Source: Botryobacter ruber
Lineage (GTDB): Bacteria > Bacteroidota > Bacteroidia > Cytophagales > Hymenobacteraceae
DNA length: 64,000 bases
Reading direction: 5' to 3'
NCBI RefSeq assembly: GCF_003347595.2
Contig: NZ_QCZK02000051.1
Coordinates: 62,001-126,000, forward strand
Below, piece by piece: positions 40,656 to 50,058 of this stretch. How positions within the stretch are numbered: the stretch's first letter is position 1; each line of letters starts with the position of its first letter. A program made the translations under genes and the position numbers. The notes beneath the pieces are model-generated. The model ran no database searches and was not told where the DNA came from. It saw only the letters and a list, made by a program, of their open reading frames with translations.

Positions 40656-43600
40656 ATGCGCATAATTTTACCTAAGCACCTTTATCTGCTGGTAACACTG
40701 CTGCTGCTGTTCCTGAACAAGGAACTGCTGGCACAAACGTGTACCGTTTCGATCTCGGCCCCCAACGGTGTTTCTGTCTGCGAAGGAACCACCACCACCC
40801 TGCAGGCCGCCCCAGCCTTTACAGCTACTTCCTACCAATGGTACCGAGATGATGTTGCTATTCCCACTGCTACAGCCGCTTCCTATCCGGCCAGTGAATC
40901 GGGCAGGTATTACGTAATTGCCTCCGGTACCGGATGTTCCGATATCACATCAAATGCATTAACTGTTACAGTCAGGCCTACGCCTACACAGCCCAGCGTA
41001 AATGTTAACCCCAGCGGCGCCATCTGCTCCGGAACGCCGGTCACTTTTACTGTTATCAACGCGGAAGATGTTTTTTATACCTGGAACTTTGGCGATGGCA
41101 GTACCGTAACCGGCCGCGATGCCACTGTAACGCATACCTACAATGCTACGGGCGTAGGCTCACAGGATTTTACCGTTTCGGTTTTTGCCACCAGCGCCAA
41201 CGGTTGCCCTTCGGTTACAAGAACTACAACGGTTACCGTAAACAAGATTCCGGAAATAAGTTTTACCGAAACGGAAAACGATTTTGCCACCTGTTTACCC
41301 GATTCTGTTGAGGACGATGAAATTTCGGTAGTCGCCAAAATAGCAAATACCACTGCACCTGAATTCCAGCCCTCGATCAGAACCTATTTTGTTGATTTCA
41401 GCGATGGACGAGGTGAGTTGCCTTACCAGCCAGGCCAGTTTCCTATCAGCAACGATGCCGCTCCCTACGATACCGTTGGCAGCTATCCTATCCGGATCCG
41501 GGCTGTGACAAACGATGGCTGTGAGATTACGCAGGAGTATACCTATGCTGTAAGTAAAAAGCCAATAGCCAACTTTTCGGCAAACGATAAAAAAAGAGAG
41601 AACGAATCGCAGCAACCGCCCTGCGTACCTGTTATTGTAACGCCTTCCGACAGTTCATCGGGCGGTGGCCTGACGTATAAGTGGTCGGTAGAGCCGGAGC
41701 AAGGGTGGGAGCTGCAGTCGGGTTCGCTGGATGCGGATGATCCTGTGTTCCTCTTCACCGTTTCCGGGGTTTACAACATCAAACTGATTGTAGAGAACAC
41801 CTGCGGCAGCGACACTACCGAACAAAGCGTTGTGGTTGGCTGGCCGCAGTTGCAACTGCCACAGGGCGGCGTATTTTGCGGGCCTACCACCATCGACTAC
41901 AGCAGTAGCGGCCCCACCGGCGGCGGCGGTCCCAATGCCATGTTTGTCGACAAGAACCTGGGGGAGAACCTGACAGGCAGCATCACCATTACAGGTCCTA
42001 AAGGCACCACCTTCCAGTTTAATTCTGATGTTTTCCAGTTCAGTTTTAATTTCGATACACCCGGCAGGTACCTGGTTACAGCAGTCGCCCGCAACGAGTG
42101 CGGCAGCTCCAACGATATTTACATGGGCCAGCCACCTCCACCGGTCGAAGTAATCATTCTACAGCAACCAAACGCGCCTACTATTCAGCAGCCGGGGGTA
42201 ATCTGCGCAGGCGAAACTGCAACTCTTACGCCGACCGGCCCCGGACCTGTTTATGCCTGGTTCGAGAATAACGATCCTGCTGCAGTTCCTATCTTTGTAG
42301 GTCCATCGTTTACAACGCCACCACTACCCGGCGGAAACAAAAGCTACTTTGTGGCTGCAGTAGACACGGCACAGGGTGTAGTATGTGTTGGCCCGGCTAC
42401 CGAAGTGGTGGTACGGGTAAACCCACGGGTCGAAAACAACACCATCGAAGGCGACGCAACACGCAATGTATGTAAAGGAGGCACGGTGGCCGAACTGACC
42501 GGTAGCGCCCCCACTGGCGGCGACACCAGCACGCCTTACATCTTTACCTGGATTCAAAGCACCACCGGACCAGGAAGTGGCTTTACGGCTGCACAGGGGG
42601 TAAACAATAACCAGAACTATACGCCGCCGGCACAGATAAACGTTACCACCTGGTTCAGGCGCATTGTCCGCTCGGGCAATTGCTTGCCAGATACCAGTGC
42701 AGCCGTACAGATTATAGCAGTTGACCCTGTTCCGCTGAGTGCCAATACCGTAACACCAACGCTGCAGGAAATCTGCGCAGGCGATACACCGGCACAACTG
42801 ATCGGCTCCAGCCCGACGGGTGGAGCAGGCGCGCCTTATACCTACCTGTGGGAGATAAGCACCGTTGGCCCTAACTCCGGCTTTGTTCCGGCGCCTACAC
42901 CCAATACCGGCGAAAATTATACCGTACCGGGCAGCCTGGCAGGAGAAAACTGGTTCAGGCGGGTTGTCAGCTCCGGAGGCTGTTCTACACCTTCGGCACC
43001 TGTTAAAATATCGGTATTCCCTGCCTTGGCCAACAATACCATTACGCCGGCACAACAGGATATTTGTACCGGCACAGCACCTCCGGTTCCGCTTGCGGGC
43101 TCTGCTCCAACCGGCGGCAATGGCACGTACAAGTACCAGTGGCTGAGCAGCAGCACCGGAAATCCAGGCAGCTTTACACCAGCGCAAGGCACCAACAACG
43201 AACAAAGCTATACACCCGGAAACATCACCCAGACCACCTATTTCCAGCGGGTTGTTACTTCCGGCGATTGTACGCCAAGCACCAGCGAAACGGCTGTCAT
43301 TAATATACGGCCAGGCATTACCAACAACAGCATTTCGGCCAGCCAGACGATCTGTGCGGGTGAGGTACCGACTGAACTGACCGGTCCTACGCCGTCTGGG
43401 GGCAGCGGCTCCTTTACCTATCGCTGGGAAAGCAGCATCAGCGGTCCAACAGCCGGTTTCTCGCCGGCAGCTGGTACAAACTCAGGCCAGGACTATACAC
43501 CACCCGCCCTCACACGCGAAACCTGGTTCAGGCGGGTAGCCTTGTCGCAGGGTTGCGAGAATGCATCGGTGGCCGTACGTATCGGTATTAACCCGGTGCC

Positions 43601-44345
43601 TGCAGCTCCTACGCTTACTGTCCGCGATGCCAGGGCTTGTACAGGCGGATCGGCTACGCTCACAGTAGCCAACCCGAATGGCGGTAACACCTACGAGTGG
43701 TTCGATGTGGCCACAGGTGGCGCCCCGATTTTTGTAGGACCGTCCTTCACCACGCCGCCGCTTACGCAGAATACGACCTTCTATGTGCAGGCGGTAAACG
43801 CCAGTAACTGCCCCAGCACCACCCGCACTTCCGCCAGCGTAACCGTTGTTACACCAGTGGCTGATGCCGGCAACGACGTAACCATCATCCAGGGCAGAAC
43901 CACCGAGTTGCGCGCTACGGGGGGCGTAACCTACCAGTGGGCGCCTGCCACCGGGCTGAGCAACCCGAATGTTGCGAACCCGGTTGCCAGTCCGGATGTG
44001 ACCACCACCTACACCGTTACAGTAACCACCGCCGAAGGTTGTGAGGCCACCGACGAGGTGACAGTAACAGTGATTCCGGCCATCATCGTGCCCAATGCGT
44101 TCTCGCCAAATGGCGACGGCGTGAACGAAGTATGGGAGATCGACAACATTCAAAATTACCCGGATGCACAAGTAGAAGTATTTAACCGCTGGGGAAATAA
44201 GATCTTTATCTCCTCTACCGGCTACACCACGCCCTGGGACGGACGGCATAACGGCAAGGAACTGCCGGTAGCTACCTACTACTACATCATTTACCTCAAC
44301 AGCTCCGAGAGACCAATCTCGGGCCATGTTACTATTATCAGATAA
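40656..44345 (+). CDS. Large T9SS type B sorted protein with PKD and repeated Ig-like modules
   Basis: A 1229-residue secreted protein. Signal peptide (LVTLLLLFLNKELLAQ), early Ig-like region (TTLQAAPAFTATSYQWYRDD), a PKD domain (FYTWNFGDGSTVTGRDATVTHTY, about 145-170), then two Ig-like units that share IFVGPSFTTPPL, and between them four tandem units of about 98 residues (nucleotides about 42430-43605) each with CxG, SAPTGG, YTP and WFRRVV motifs. The C-terminus is the gliding-motility CHU_C domain (VPNAFSPNGDGVNEVWEI, FNRWGNKIF, YYYIIYLN) that targets proteins to the T9SS by type B sorting. Next to a SprF gene. Probably a cell-surface adhesin. Confidence 0.93.
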   Translation: MRIILPKHLYLLVTLLLLFLNKELLAQTCTVSISAPNGVSVCEGTTTTLQAAPAFTATSYQWYRDDVAIPTATAASYPASESGRYYVIASGTGCSDITSNALTVTVRPTPTQPSVNVNPSGAICSGTPVTFTVINAEDVFYTWNFGDGSTVTGRDATVTHTYNATGVGSQDFTVSVFATSANGCPSVTRTTTVTVNKIPEISFTETENDFATCLPDSVEDDEISVVAKIANTTAPEFQPSIRTYFVDFSDGRGELPYQPGQFPISNDAAPYDTVGSYPIRIRAVTNDGCEITQEYTYAVSKKPIANFSANDKKRENESQQPPCVPVIVTPSDSSSGGGLTYKWSVEPEQGWELQSGSLDADDPVFLFTVSGVYNIKLIVENTCGSDTTEQSVVVGWPQLQLPQGGVFCGPTTIDYSSSGPTGGGGPNAMFVDKNLGENLTGSITITGPKGTTFQFNSDVFQFSFNFDTPGRYLVTAVARNECGSSNDIYMGQPPPPVEVIILQQPNAPTIQQPGVICAGETATLTPTGPGPVYAWFENNDPAAVPIFVGPSFTTPPLPGGNKSYFVAAVDTAQGVVCVGPATEVVVRVNPRVENNTIEGDATRNVCKGGTVAELTGSAPTGGDTSTPYIFTWIQSTTGPGSGFTAAQGVNNNQNYTPPAQINVTTWFRRIVRSGNCLPDTSAAVQIIAVDPVPLSANTVTPTLQEICAGDTPAQLIGSSPTGGAGAPYTYLWEISTVGPNSGFVPAPTPNTGENYTVPGSLAGENWFRRVVSSGGCSTPSAPVKISVFPALANNTITPAQQDICTGTAPPVPLAGSAPTGGNGTYKYQWLSSSTGNPGSFTPAQGTNNEQSYTPGNITQTTYFQRVVTSGDCTPSTSETAVINIRPGITNNSISASQTICAGEVPTELTGPTPSGGSGSFTYRWESSISGPTAGFSPAAGTNSGQDYTPPALTRETWFRRVALSQGCENASVAVRIGINPVPAAPTLTVRDARACTGGSATLTVANPNGGNTYEWFDVATGGAPIFVGPSFTTPPLTQNTTFYVQAVNASNCPSTTRTSASVTVVTPVADAGNDVTIIQGRTTELRATGGVTYQWAPATGLSNPNVANPVASPDVTTTYTVTVTTAEGCEATDEVTVTVIPAIIVPNAFSPNGDGVNEVWEIDNIQNYPDAQVEVFNRWGNKIFISSTGYTTPWDGRHNGKELPVATYYYIIYLNSSERPISGHVTIIR
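42430..43605 (+). repeat. Four tandem coding modules, about 294 bp each
   Basis: The protein repeats ...ICAG..P..L.GS.PTGG...Y.Y.W...GP.SGF.PA.GTN..Q.YTP......WFRRVV.SG.C four times, at roughly 42430, 42735, 43030 and 43310. Similarity at protein level with moderate divergence suggests old or ongoing duplication. Confidence 0.8.
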
Positions 44346-44350
44346 GGATT

Positions 44351-45310
44351 ATGAGGAAGTTGCTGCTTTTTTTAGTTGTGATAATGGCTGTTGCAGTTGA
44401 GGCTGTAGCGCAACAGCGTCCGCAGTACAGCCAGTACATGATCAATAACTTCCTGCTGAACCCTGCGGTTACCGGTATCGAAGATTATGCCGACATCAGG
44501 GTGAGCAACCGCAGGCAGTGGATGGGGCTGGACGGCGCTCCGGTTACCTACTATATATCGGGCCACACCTCCCTGAACAAGGGTACGCACAGCACGAAGT
44601 ACAAGAAAGCACTGGCACACCACGGAGCAGGCTTCCTGATTCACACCGACAAAACGGGGCCGCTCCGCCGTACAGGTGTAACCGGGTCCTATGCCTATCA
44701 TTTGCCGGTAACCCGGTCTATCAATGTATCGGCGGGCGTCTCCACGGGCATTATCAGCAATTCGCTTAATTCGAGCGAGCTTGATTTTAAAAATGACAGC
44801 GACCCCCTGCTGGGAAGCGGCAATCTTAACCACAGCATGCTGGACCTGGGCCTTGGGTTTTGGATTTACTCCAACGATTTTTCCATCGGTATTTCAGGAT
44901 CGCAGTTGCTGGCCGATGCTGCAGGGTTCAGCAGGCTGGAAGGCGGGCAACCGGAGCTTGGTTTACAACGGCATTATTTTGTTTCCGGCAGATACCGCTT
45001 CAGCCCTACCTCTACGCTTGATGTAATTCCGTCGGTGATGGTGAAGCTGGCCAGCCCCAGCCCGGTGGCAGTAGACGCCAGTGTTCGTGTACTCTACGAC
45101 GAACGCTTCTGGGTAGGAACAACTTACCGCCACAAAGATGCACTGGTCGGCATGGTAGGCGTGTACGTGAATCCGCTGCTCGACATTTCCTATTCTTACG
45201 ATGCCACCATCTCCAATATCAACCGCGTCAGCACCGGTACCCACGAAATCGTGCTCGGCTTTAAAATAATGAACGAGCGCCGGATTATTTGTCCGCAGTG
45301 GGTGTGGTAA
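44351..45310 (+). CDS. sprF: PorP/SprF-family type IX secretion membrane protein
   Basis: A 319-residue outer-membrane protein with signal peptide (LLLFLVVIMAVAVEAVAQ). The family signature QRPQYSQYMINNFLLNPAVTG follows at once, then SNRRQWMGLDGAPVTYYISGHT, and beta-barrel strands up to VLGFKI near the end. SprF-like proteins are paired with type B sorted T9SS substrates and help export or attach them, here the giant protein 5 bp upstream. The pair surely forms an operon. Confidence 0.93.
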   Translation: MRKLLLFLVVIMAVAVEAVAQQRPQYSQYMINNFLLNPAVTGIEDYADIRVSNRRQWMGLDGAPVTYYISGHTSLNKGTHSTKYKKALAHHGAGFLIHTDKTGPLRRTGVTGSYAYHLPVTRSINVSAGVSTGIISNSLNSSELDFKNDSDPLLGSGNLNHSMLDLGLGFWIYSNDFSIGISGSQLLADAAGFSRLEGGQPELGLQRHYFVSGRYRFSPTSTLDVIPSVMVKLASPSPVAVDASVRVLYDERFWVGTTYRHKDALVGMVGVYVNPLLDISYSYDATISNINRVSTGTHEIVLGFKIMNERRIICPQWVW

Positions 45311-45364
45311 CAGGTGTAGTCGATAAATAGAAACGCATAAGCTGCTTTATGTAAATGTTTTATG

Positions 45365-45372
45365 TAATTTTG
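45365..45372 (+). promoter_or_regulatory. Candidate -7 element (TAATTTTG)
   Basis: A TAnnTTTG match 55 bp before the YitT-type gene. Confidence 0.45.
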
Positions 45373-45426
45373 CACGCTTAAATTCGTGGCTGCTGCCCTG
45401 TAGCAGCTACACAATTTTTTTAGAAC

Positions 45427-46080
45427 GTGCAGGTAAGGAATTTGCGGGAGAAGGTAGTGCAGTATGCCTTTTTCTTTTCGGGGTTGTTGTGTATTGCGTT
45501 TGGCAATGCCATTGCAGTAAAGGTTAAATTCCTGGGGCTGAACCCCTGGGAGGCACTGAATGTGGGGCTGTACCAGCAACTGGGGCTGAGCATTGGCTCC
45601 TGGAGCATTCTGACCGGTTTGCTGCTGATGGGAGTGGCCTGGTTTGTGAACCGCAAGTACATCAACATCGGCACCCTCCTGAACACACTGCTCATCGGCT
45701 CCTTCATCGACTTCTTCCTCTGGACCGGCCTGCTACCCGAGGCTACGCATACCTACCTGGACTTTGCCTACCTGGCCGTTGCCATTGTGCTGGCAGGCAT
45801 GGGCGGTGGTTTGTATGTTTCCGGCGGAATAGGTGCAGGCCCCAAAGACGGCTTTATGCTGACGGTGGCTGAAATGACCAAACTCTCCGTAAGCCGTGCC
45901 CGCATCGCGGTGGAGTGCGTGGTGCTCGTCATCAGTTACCTGATAGGCGGTCCGGTATTCATCGTTACGTTTTTCTACACTTTTATCCAGAGCCCCATTT
46001 TCCAGGTAAGCCTTAAGTTCTTCAGCAGGGCACGCGTCGGGTTGAGCAGGAGATGGCAAGCACGTAATGCTCCTGCCTAG
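45427..46080 (+). CDS. YczE/YitT-family membrane protein
   Basis: A 217-residue protein with about five membrane segments (YAFFFSGLLCIAFGNAIAV, LLNTLLIGSFIDFFLW, FAYLAVAIVLAGMGGGLYVSGG, CVVLVISYLIGG, VIVTFFYTFIQSP region). The motif GLNPWEALNVGLYQQLGLSIGSW and GAGPKDGFMLTVAEMT are typical of YczE/YyaS/YitT proteins. The start is GTG. Function in the family is unknown; some are placed near transport or regulatory genes. It is alone here. Confidence 0.82.
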   Translation: MQVRNLREKVVQYAFFFSGLLCIAFGNAIAVKVKFLGLNPWEALNVGLYQQLGLSIGSWSILTGLLLMGVAWFVNRKYINIGTLLNTLLIGSFIDFFLWTGLLPEATHTYLDFAYLAVAIVLAGMGGGLYVSGGIGAGPKDGFMLTVAEMTKLSVSRARIAVECVVLVISYLIGGPVFIVTFFYTFIQSPIFQVSLKFFSRARVGLSRRWQARNAPA

Positions 46081-46122
46081 TACCTGCTGCTTGTGCACGG
46101 AAGGCCTTGAACTCTAAAAGGG

Positions 46123-47538
46123 TTAAAACTGAACCGGCACTTCCTCTTTTTCGCCGGTGGTAAGGTCTACCTTGAACAATTGATGGCTGTTGGTGCTGGT
46201 TACCCAAAGCTGCCCGTGCAGAAAGAGTGCATCGCTGGGCTCCTGGAAACCACTGGCCAGCGTACGCACCCGGTTCCGGTCCAGGTCCAGCACTTTTATT
46301 TTCCCGTTATAGGTATCGGCTATGTAGATGTTACTGTCTATGGCTTCCACACCGGTACAATGCTGCAGCAGGGCGTCGTCTGCGTTGCCGTCCTTATCCC
46401 CAAACTCAAACAAGCCCTGGCCTACCCGGGTCACCACCATGCCCGCTTTCAGGTCGATGGTACGGATGGCGCTGGCTTCGGCATCCGCTACTACTAACAG
46501 GTTACCACGCCTGGCCAGTCCGCTGGGCTGGTTAAAGCCGGCCTCCCGCAACGAACCATCGGCCAGGGCTTCCCGCCCGCTTCCGGCATACCGCTGCAGC
46601 TTCTCCGTTTTCAGATCCATGCACAAAACCTGGTGGTTCCCGGCACTGGCAACAAACATGTCGTCGTTTACCACCAGCAGGTCCCAGGGGCTGTTCGGGT
46701 TGACGGGTGCTCCTATATGGTCGTGGAAAAAGTAGTAACTCAGTTCGCCGGTGCCTGCGGCTGTGCTTACCTGCTTTTGTTCCAGGTCTACCCGCCGAAT
46801 GGCGTTGTTCCGGGCATCGGCTACGTACAGGAAGTGCTTGTAAAGCGCCAGCCCGTGCGGTTCGTTAAAAGAGGCTTCCTGGTAATTGCCGTTGGCAAAG
46901 CCTGCATTGCCGCTGCCGATTACCTCCAGCACCTGCCCCTGCTGGTTCAGCTTCAGGATGCGGTTATGCCCGCTGTCGGACAGGTAAATATTTCCGGCTG
47001 CATCGCTTATGAGCTTGGATGGGAACGACAGCGATTTTTGCTCCTGCTGCTCGCTTTGAAATACCAGTGGCTCGTGGTTCAGTTTTTCCGAAAATTCATC
47101 CTTCATCTGCTGAATGTAAGGCCGCACGGTTTCGTACACCCATTCTCCGGCATGCTGCCCCACTACTTTGCCATTGGGGTCGATGAGCACCAGCGTGGGC
47201 CACGCCCGCACACCATACTGGTTCCAGACATGAAAGTCGGCATCGTTTACCACCGGGTGTTCTATTCCTAATTTCAGAATAGCCTGCCGGATGGCGTCAT
47301 TTTTTTTCTCGGCATCAAACTTGGCCGAATGCACCCCGATCACCACCAGCACATCGGCAAACTCCTCCTCCAGCCTTTTCAGGTCCGGTACAATGTGCTG
47401 GCAGTTGATGCAGCCAAACGTCCAGAAATCGAGCAGCACAATTTTGCCTCTGAAATCTTTAACAGACCAACTGCGGTCGGTATTCAACCAGCCGTAGTGG
47501 GTGTTTATCTCGGGAGCATTTACACGTCCGGTCAGCAT
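46123..47538 (-). CDS. NHLRC2-like thioredoxin/NHL-repeat protein
   Basis: A 471-residue two-domain protein without a signal peptide. The N-terminal thioredoxin-like domain has the redox motif FWTFGCINCQHIVPDL (CxxC, about 55-58 within GCINC), with ARAWPTLVLIDPNGKVVGQHAGE. The C-terminal part is a six-bladed NHL propeller, blades marked by LYLSDSGHNRIL-type units, for example NIYLSDSGHNRILKL, LYVADARNNAIRRV, LLVVADAEASAIRTI and NIYIADTYNGKIKVL. This is the layout of human NHLRC2. Its job is unknown; disulfide or redox-linked scaffolding is a guess. Confidence 0.85.
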   Translation of the reverse strand: MLTGRVNAPEINTHYGWLNTDRSWSVKDFRGKIVLLDFWTFGCINCQHIVPDLKRLEEEFADVLVVIGVHSAKFDAEKKNDAIRQAILKLGIEHPVVNDADFHVWNQYGVRAWPTLVLIDPNGKVVGQHAGEWVYETVRPYIQQMKDEFSEKLNHEPLVFQSEQQEQKSLSFPSKLISDAAGNIYLSDSGHNRILKLNQQGQVLEVIGSGNAGFANGNYQEASFNEPHGLALYKHFLYVADARNNAIRRVDLEQKQVSTAAGTGELSYYFFHDHIGAPVNPNSPWDLLVVNDDMFVASAGNHQVLCMDLKTEKLQRYAGSGREALADGSLREAGFNQPSGLARRGNLLVVADAEASAIRTIDLKAGMVVTRVGQGLFEFGDKDGNADDALLQHCTGVEAIDSNIYIADTYNGKIKVLDLDRNRVRTLASGFQEPSDALFLHGQLWVTSTNSHQLFKVDLTTGEKEEVPVQF

Positions 47539-47797
47539 AGTAGCGTCAGTTTATTCTTTTTTTCGGCACCAAATCTAATTTATTGTCCTGTTACCGCAAT
47601 GCCCCCGGAAAGGTTTTGCACCTGCCTCACCTGCTGCAGCTGTTGCTGCTACGCTGTGTCTTTTTAACAGGCTTAGTGCTGCCTCCACTCTTCCACCGTG
47701 TATTTTCTCCAATCCTGAAAAGCAGCTAGTTCCAGGGCTACAGGAGTAAGCAGCGCTGCCGGTGAAGTAAAACCAGAAGATTCCCGAAATTTCATTG

Positions 47798-47805
47798 TAA
47801 ATTTG
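47798..47805 (+). promoter_or_regulatory. Candidate -7 element (TAAATTTG) for nuoA
   Basis: A TAnnTTTG match 20 bp before the nuoA start. No TTG at ideal -33 spacing. Confidence 0.45.
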
Positions 47806-47824
47806 CAAAAACAGCTGCATTGCT

Positions 47825-48346
47825 ATGGCAGAAAACTATTATTCCGACTTTGGCACCATCCTGCTTTTCCTGATTGGCGGCGCCATCTTTGTGCTGGTGG
47901 GCCTGCTGACGGCGAAGCTGATTCGCCCGAACCGTCCGAACCCGGAGAAGCTTTCCACCTATGAATCAGGGGAAGAGCCTATCGGCAACTCCTGGATACA
48001 GTTTAACCCGCGCTTTTATGTAGTGGCCCTCATCTTCGTTATTTTTGACGTGGAGCTGGCCTTCCTGTTTCCGTGGGCCGTGGTGTTTGGCCGTACCGAC
48101 TTGATAGTAGCCACCGATGGTGTGTGGGGCTGGTTTTCGCTGATCGAAATGTTCCTCTTCCTGGGGGTGCTCGCCCTGGGCCTGGCCTACGCCTGGGCCA
48201 AAGGCCACCTCGACTGGATTAAACCTGCTCCCGTGTTACCAAAAAGCCGCTCCACCATTCCGGCTGATATGTACAGGAAGTTCAATGAGAAGCAGGAGAC
48301 CAGAAGTAATAAAGAGAGTAGTACAGCTTCGGTAATTGAGCGTTAA
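47825..48346 (+). CDS. nuoA: NADH-quinone oxidoreductase subunit A
   Basis: A 173-residue inner-membrane subunit of complex I with three membrane helices (TILLFLIGGAIFVLVGLLTAKLI; FYVVALIFVIFDVELAFLFPWAVVF; LIEMFLFLGVLALGLAYAWAKG). The loop KLSTYESGEEPIGNSWIQFNPRFY is the conserved NuoA signature. A C-terminal extension of about 40 residues is long for the subunit. It is the first of a nuo set, but nuoB comes only after a 231-bp spacer filled by repeats. Confidence 0.94.
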   Translation: MAENYYSDFGTILLFLIGGAIFVLVGLLTAKLIRPNRPNPEKLSTYESGEEPIGNSWIQFNPRFYVVALIFVIFDVELAFLFPWAVVFGRTDLIVATDGVWGWFSLIEMFLFLGVLALGLAYAWAKGHLDWIKPAPVLPKSRSTIPADMYRKFNEKQETRSNKESSTASVIER

Positions 48347-48364
48347 TCAGGTAAAGAAAATTGT

Positions 48365-48394
48365 CTGCACCTGCCACCATTCCCTTAGCTGCTC
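48365..48394 (-). repeat. Family A repeat within the nuoA-nuoB spacer
   Basis: A minus-oriented, diverged family A copy (CTGCACCTGCCACCATTCCC on the plus strand), 18 bp after nuoA. Confidence 0.7.
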
Positions 48395-48406
48395 AAAAGC
48401 TAAACT

Positions 48407-48540
48407 CTGCTTCAAGTTTTCAACTTGGAGCTTGTTATCCTGAAAGCTTTCAGCTTTCGTGGCTAAACTTGCCGACATTCATGTGCTCGCAAGTTGAAAA
48501 CCTGCTTTAAAGAAAGCTCCAAGCTAAAAACTTGAAGCAG
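48407..48540. repeat. Fold-back element between nuoA and nuoB
   Basis: Terminal inverted repeats at 48407-48433 and 48514-48540 match at 25 of 27 positions (outer CTGCTTCAAGTTTT). Inside, CTGAAAGCTTTCAG (48440-48453) is a perfect palindrome, and CAAGTTGAAAAC (48490-48501) is an exact complement of 48415-48426. A 134-bp structure with no coding content. Confidence 0.85.
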
Positions 48541-48577
48541 TAAATTTTACTTGAAATACACTTGATAATTTTACCCG

Positions 48578-49105
48578 ATGATGGACGCAAAGACCGGAGA
48601 AGGCGGTGTAGTAATAACAAAACTGGATGACCTGCTGAACTGGGCACGCCTGACGGCGCTGTGGCCGATGGGTTTTGGCCTGGCCTGCTGCGCCATCGAA
48701 ATGATGGGCGCCTACAGCTCTGCCTACGATATTGACCGTTTTGGTGTAATCCCGAGGGCTTCTCCGCGCCAGTCGGATGTGATGATTGTGGCCGGCACAG
48801 TTACCTTTAAAATGGCCGACCGTATCCGGCGACTGTATGAGCAGATGGCAGAGCCGCGTTATGTAATTTCGATGGGCTCCTGCTCTAACTGCGGCGGCCC
48901 CTACTGGGAACACGGCTATCATGTGGTAAAAGGCGTTGACCGTATTATCCCGGTAGATGTGTATGTACCTGGCTGCCCGCCACGCCCCGAGGCCCTGATT
49001 GGCGGCTTCCTGAAACTGCAGGAGATTGTCCGGCAGGAAACGATCCGGGCGCCGCGTGCTGTGGAGAAGCTGATGGCAAAGCGGCAGGAAGCGGCAAACG
49101 CCTAA
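48578..49105 (+). CDS. nuoB: NADH-quinone oxidoreductase subunit B
   Basis: A 175-residue peripheral subunit carrying the N2 iron-sulfur cluster of complex I, next to the quinone site. The four Cys ligands are C37 and C38 ([10 protein letters not shown]), C102 (MGSCSNCGG) and C133 ([11 protein letters not shown]). [23 protein letters not shown] is also conserved. Length is normal. It follows a repeat-filled spacer, and nuoC follows at 66 bp. Confidence 0.95.
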   Translation: MMDAKTGEGGVVITKLDDLLNWARLTALWPMGFGLACCAIEMMGAYSSAYDIDRFGVIPRASPRQSDVMIVAGTVTFKMADRIRRLYEQMAEPRYVISMGSCSNCGGPYWEHGYHVVKGVDRIIPVDVYVPGCPPRPEALIGGFLKLQEIVRQETIRAPRAVEKLMAKRQEAANA

Positions 49106-49171
49106 ACTGTTGTTGCCAAAATTTTGCCTATCCGGAATACTGAATTAAAAACCTATAAAAGAGCCTGAAGC

Positions 49172-49768
49172 GTGACGTTTGAAGAGATAAAAGATTTGCT
49201 GGTGCAGCAGTTCGGAGAAGAGGTTATTGTTTCTGATAACAAAGACCCGCAGCAGCCTTACCTGGTATTGCAGCCCGAGCGCCTGCCGGAGGTGTGCCTC
49301 CTGCTACACGACCACGAGCAAACCTATTTCGATTTCCTCTCCTGCCTCACCGGCATCGACAACGGACCGGCTGCCGGCACCATGGAAGTGGTCTATAACC
49401 TCTACTCCATTCCGTACGACCACCACCTCACGCTTAAGGTAATTGTGCCGCGTAACCAGGAGGAAGAGGCATTGCCGCAGGTGCCAACCGTCAGCCACAT
49501 CTGGCGCACCGCCGACTGGCACGAACGCGAAGCATTCGACCTGGTGGGCATCGGTTTTACTGGCCACCCCGACATGCGCCGCATCCTCTGCGCCGCCGAC
49601 TGGGAAGGCCACCCGCTCCGCAAGGACTACAAGCTGCAGGACTACTACCACGGCATCAAAGTACCCTTCGACAACCACAACGCATTCAACGGCTTTAAAG
49701 GCGAACCGCAGCAGCTAACCAGCACACCAACTCCTTTCTCCGACAAGCGGGAAAAGCCTGAAAGTTAG
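49172..49768 (+). CDS. nuoC: NADH-quinone oxidoreductase subunit C
   Basis: A 198-residue 30-kDa-type subunit of the peripheral arm. The signature HIWRTADWHEREAFDLVGIGF and HPDMRRILCAADWEGHPLRKDY is complete. The start is GTG at 49172. The last two codons, AGT and the TAG stop (49763-49768), lie in the first unit of a family B repeat array, so insertion of the repeat has probably changed the end of the protein. No nuoD follows directly as is usual; it lies 1.5 kb on. Confidence 0.94.
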   Translation: MTFEEIKDLLVQQFGEEVIVSDNKDPQQPYLVLQPERLPEVCLLLHDHEQTYFDFLSCLTGIDNGPAAGTMEVVYNLYSIPYDHHLTLKVIVPRNQEEEALPQVPTVSHIWRTADWHEREAFDLVGIGFTGHPDMRRILCAADWEGHPLRKDYKLQDYYHGIKVPFDNHNAFNGFKGEPQQLTSTPTPFSDKREKPES

Positions 49769-50035
49769 GAAGTTTGGGAGTTTAGGAGTTAGAGAGTTAG
49801 AGAGTTTAGGAGGTAGAAAGGTAATAAGGTCGGATTTGTAGGGGTTGAAGATTTTCAACCCTATCACAAACCACAGACAAACCCAATCCTGTTATTCCTT
49901 AAATCTTCTTAATCCTGTTCAGACAGAATAATTCTGTAAATCCTGCTTCAGACAAACATAAAATCACAAAAATCAATTTAATCAATGTAAATCAACGGTT
50001 CAGACAACCAGCAGAGGCAATGGTGGCAGGAGCAG
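49761..50035. repeat. Composite repeat element B-D-E-E-A between nuoC and a convergent gene
   Basis: Family B array 49761-49818, D hairpin GGGGTTGAAGATTTTCAACC (about 49841-49860), E copies at 49910-49925 and 49938-49955, a GGTTCAGACAA end at 49997-50007, and a family A copy at 50008-50035. Lacks the C palindrome and the far inverted B array present at 34500-34928. Confidence 0.85.
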
Positions 50036-50058
50036 AAGACAAAAACTGCTGATTTTTC

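Noticed and set aside
42324-43205. Antisense open frame (293 codons) opposite the T9SS substrate gene
   Set aside because: It mirrors the tandem modules of the real gene and has Cys/Arg-rich, non-protein-like composition.
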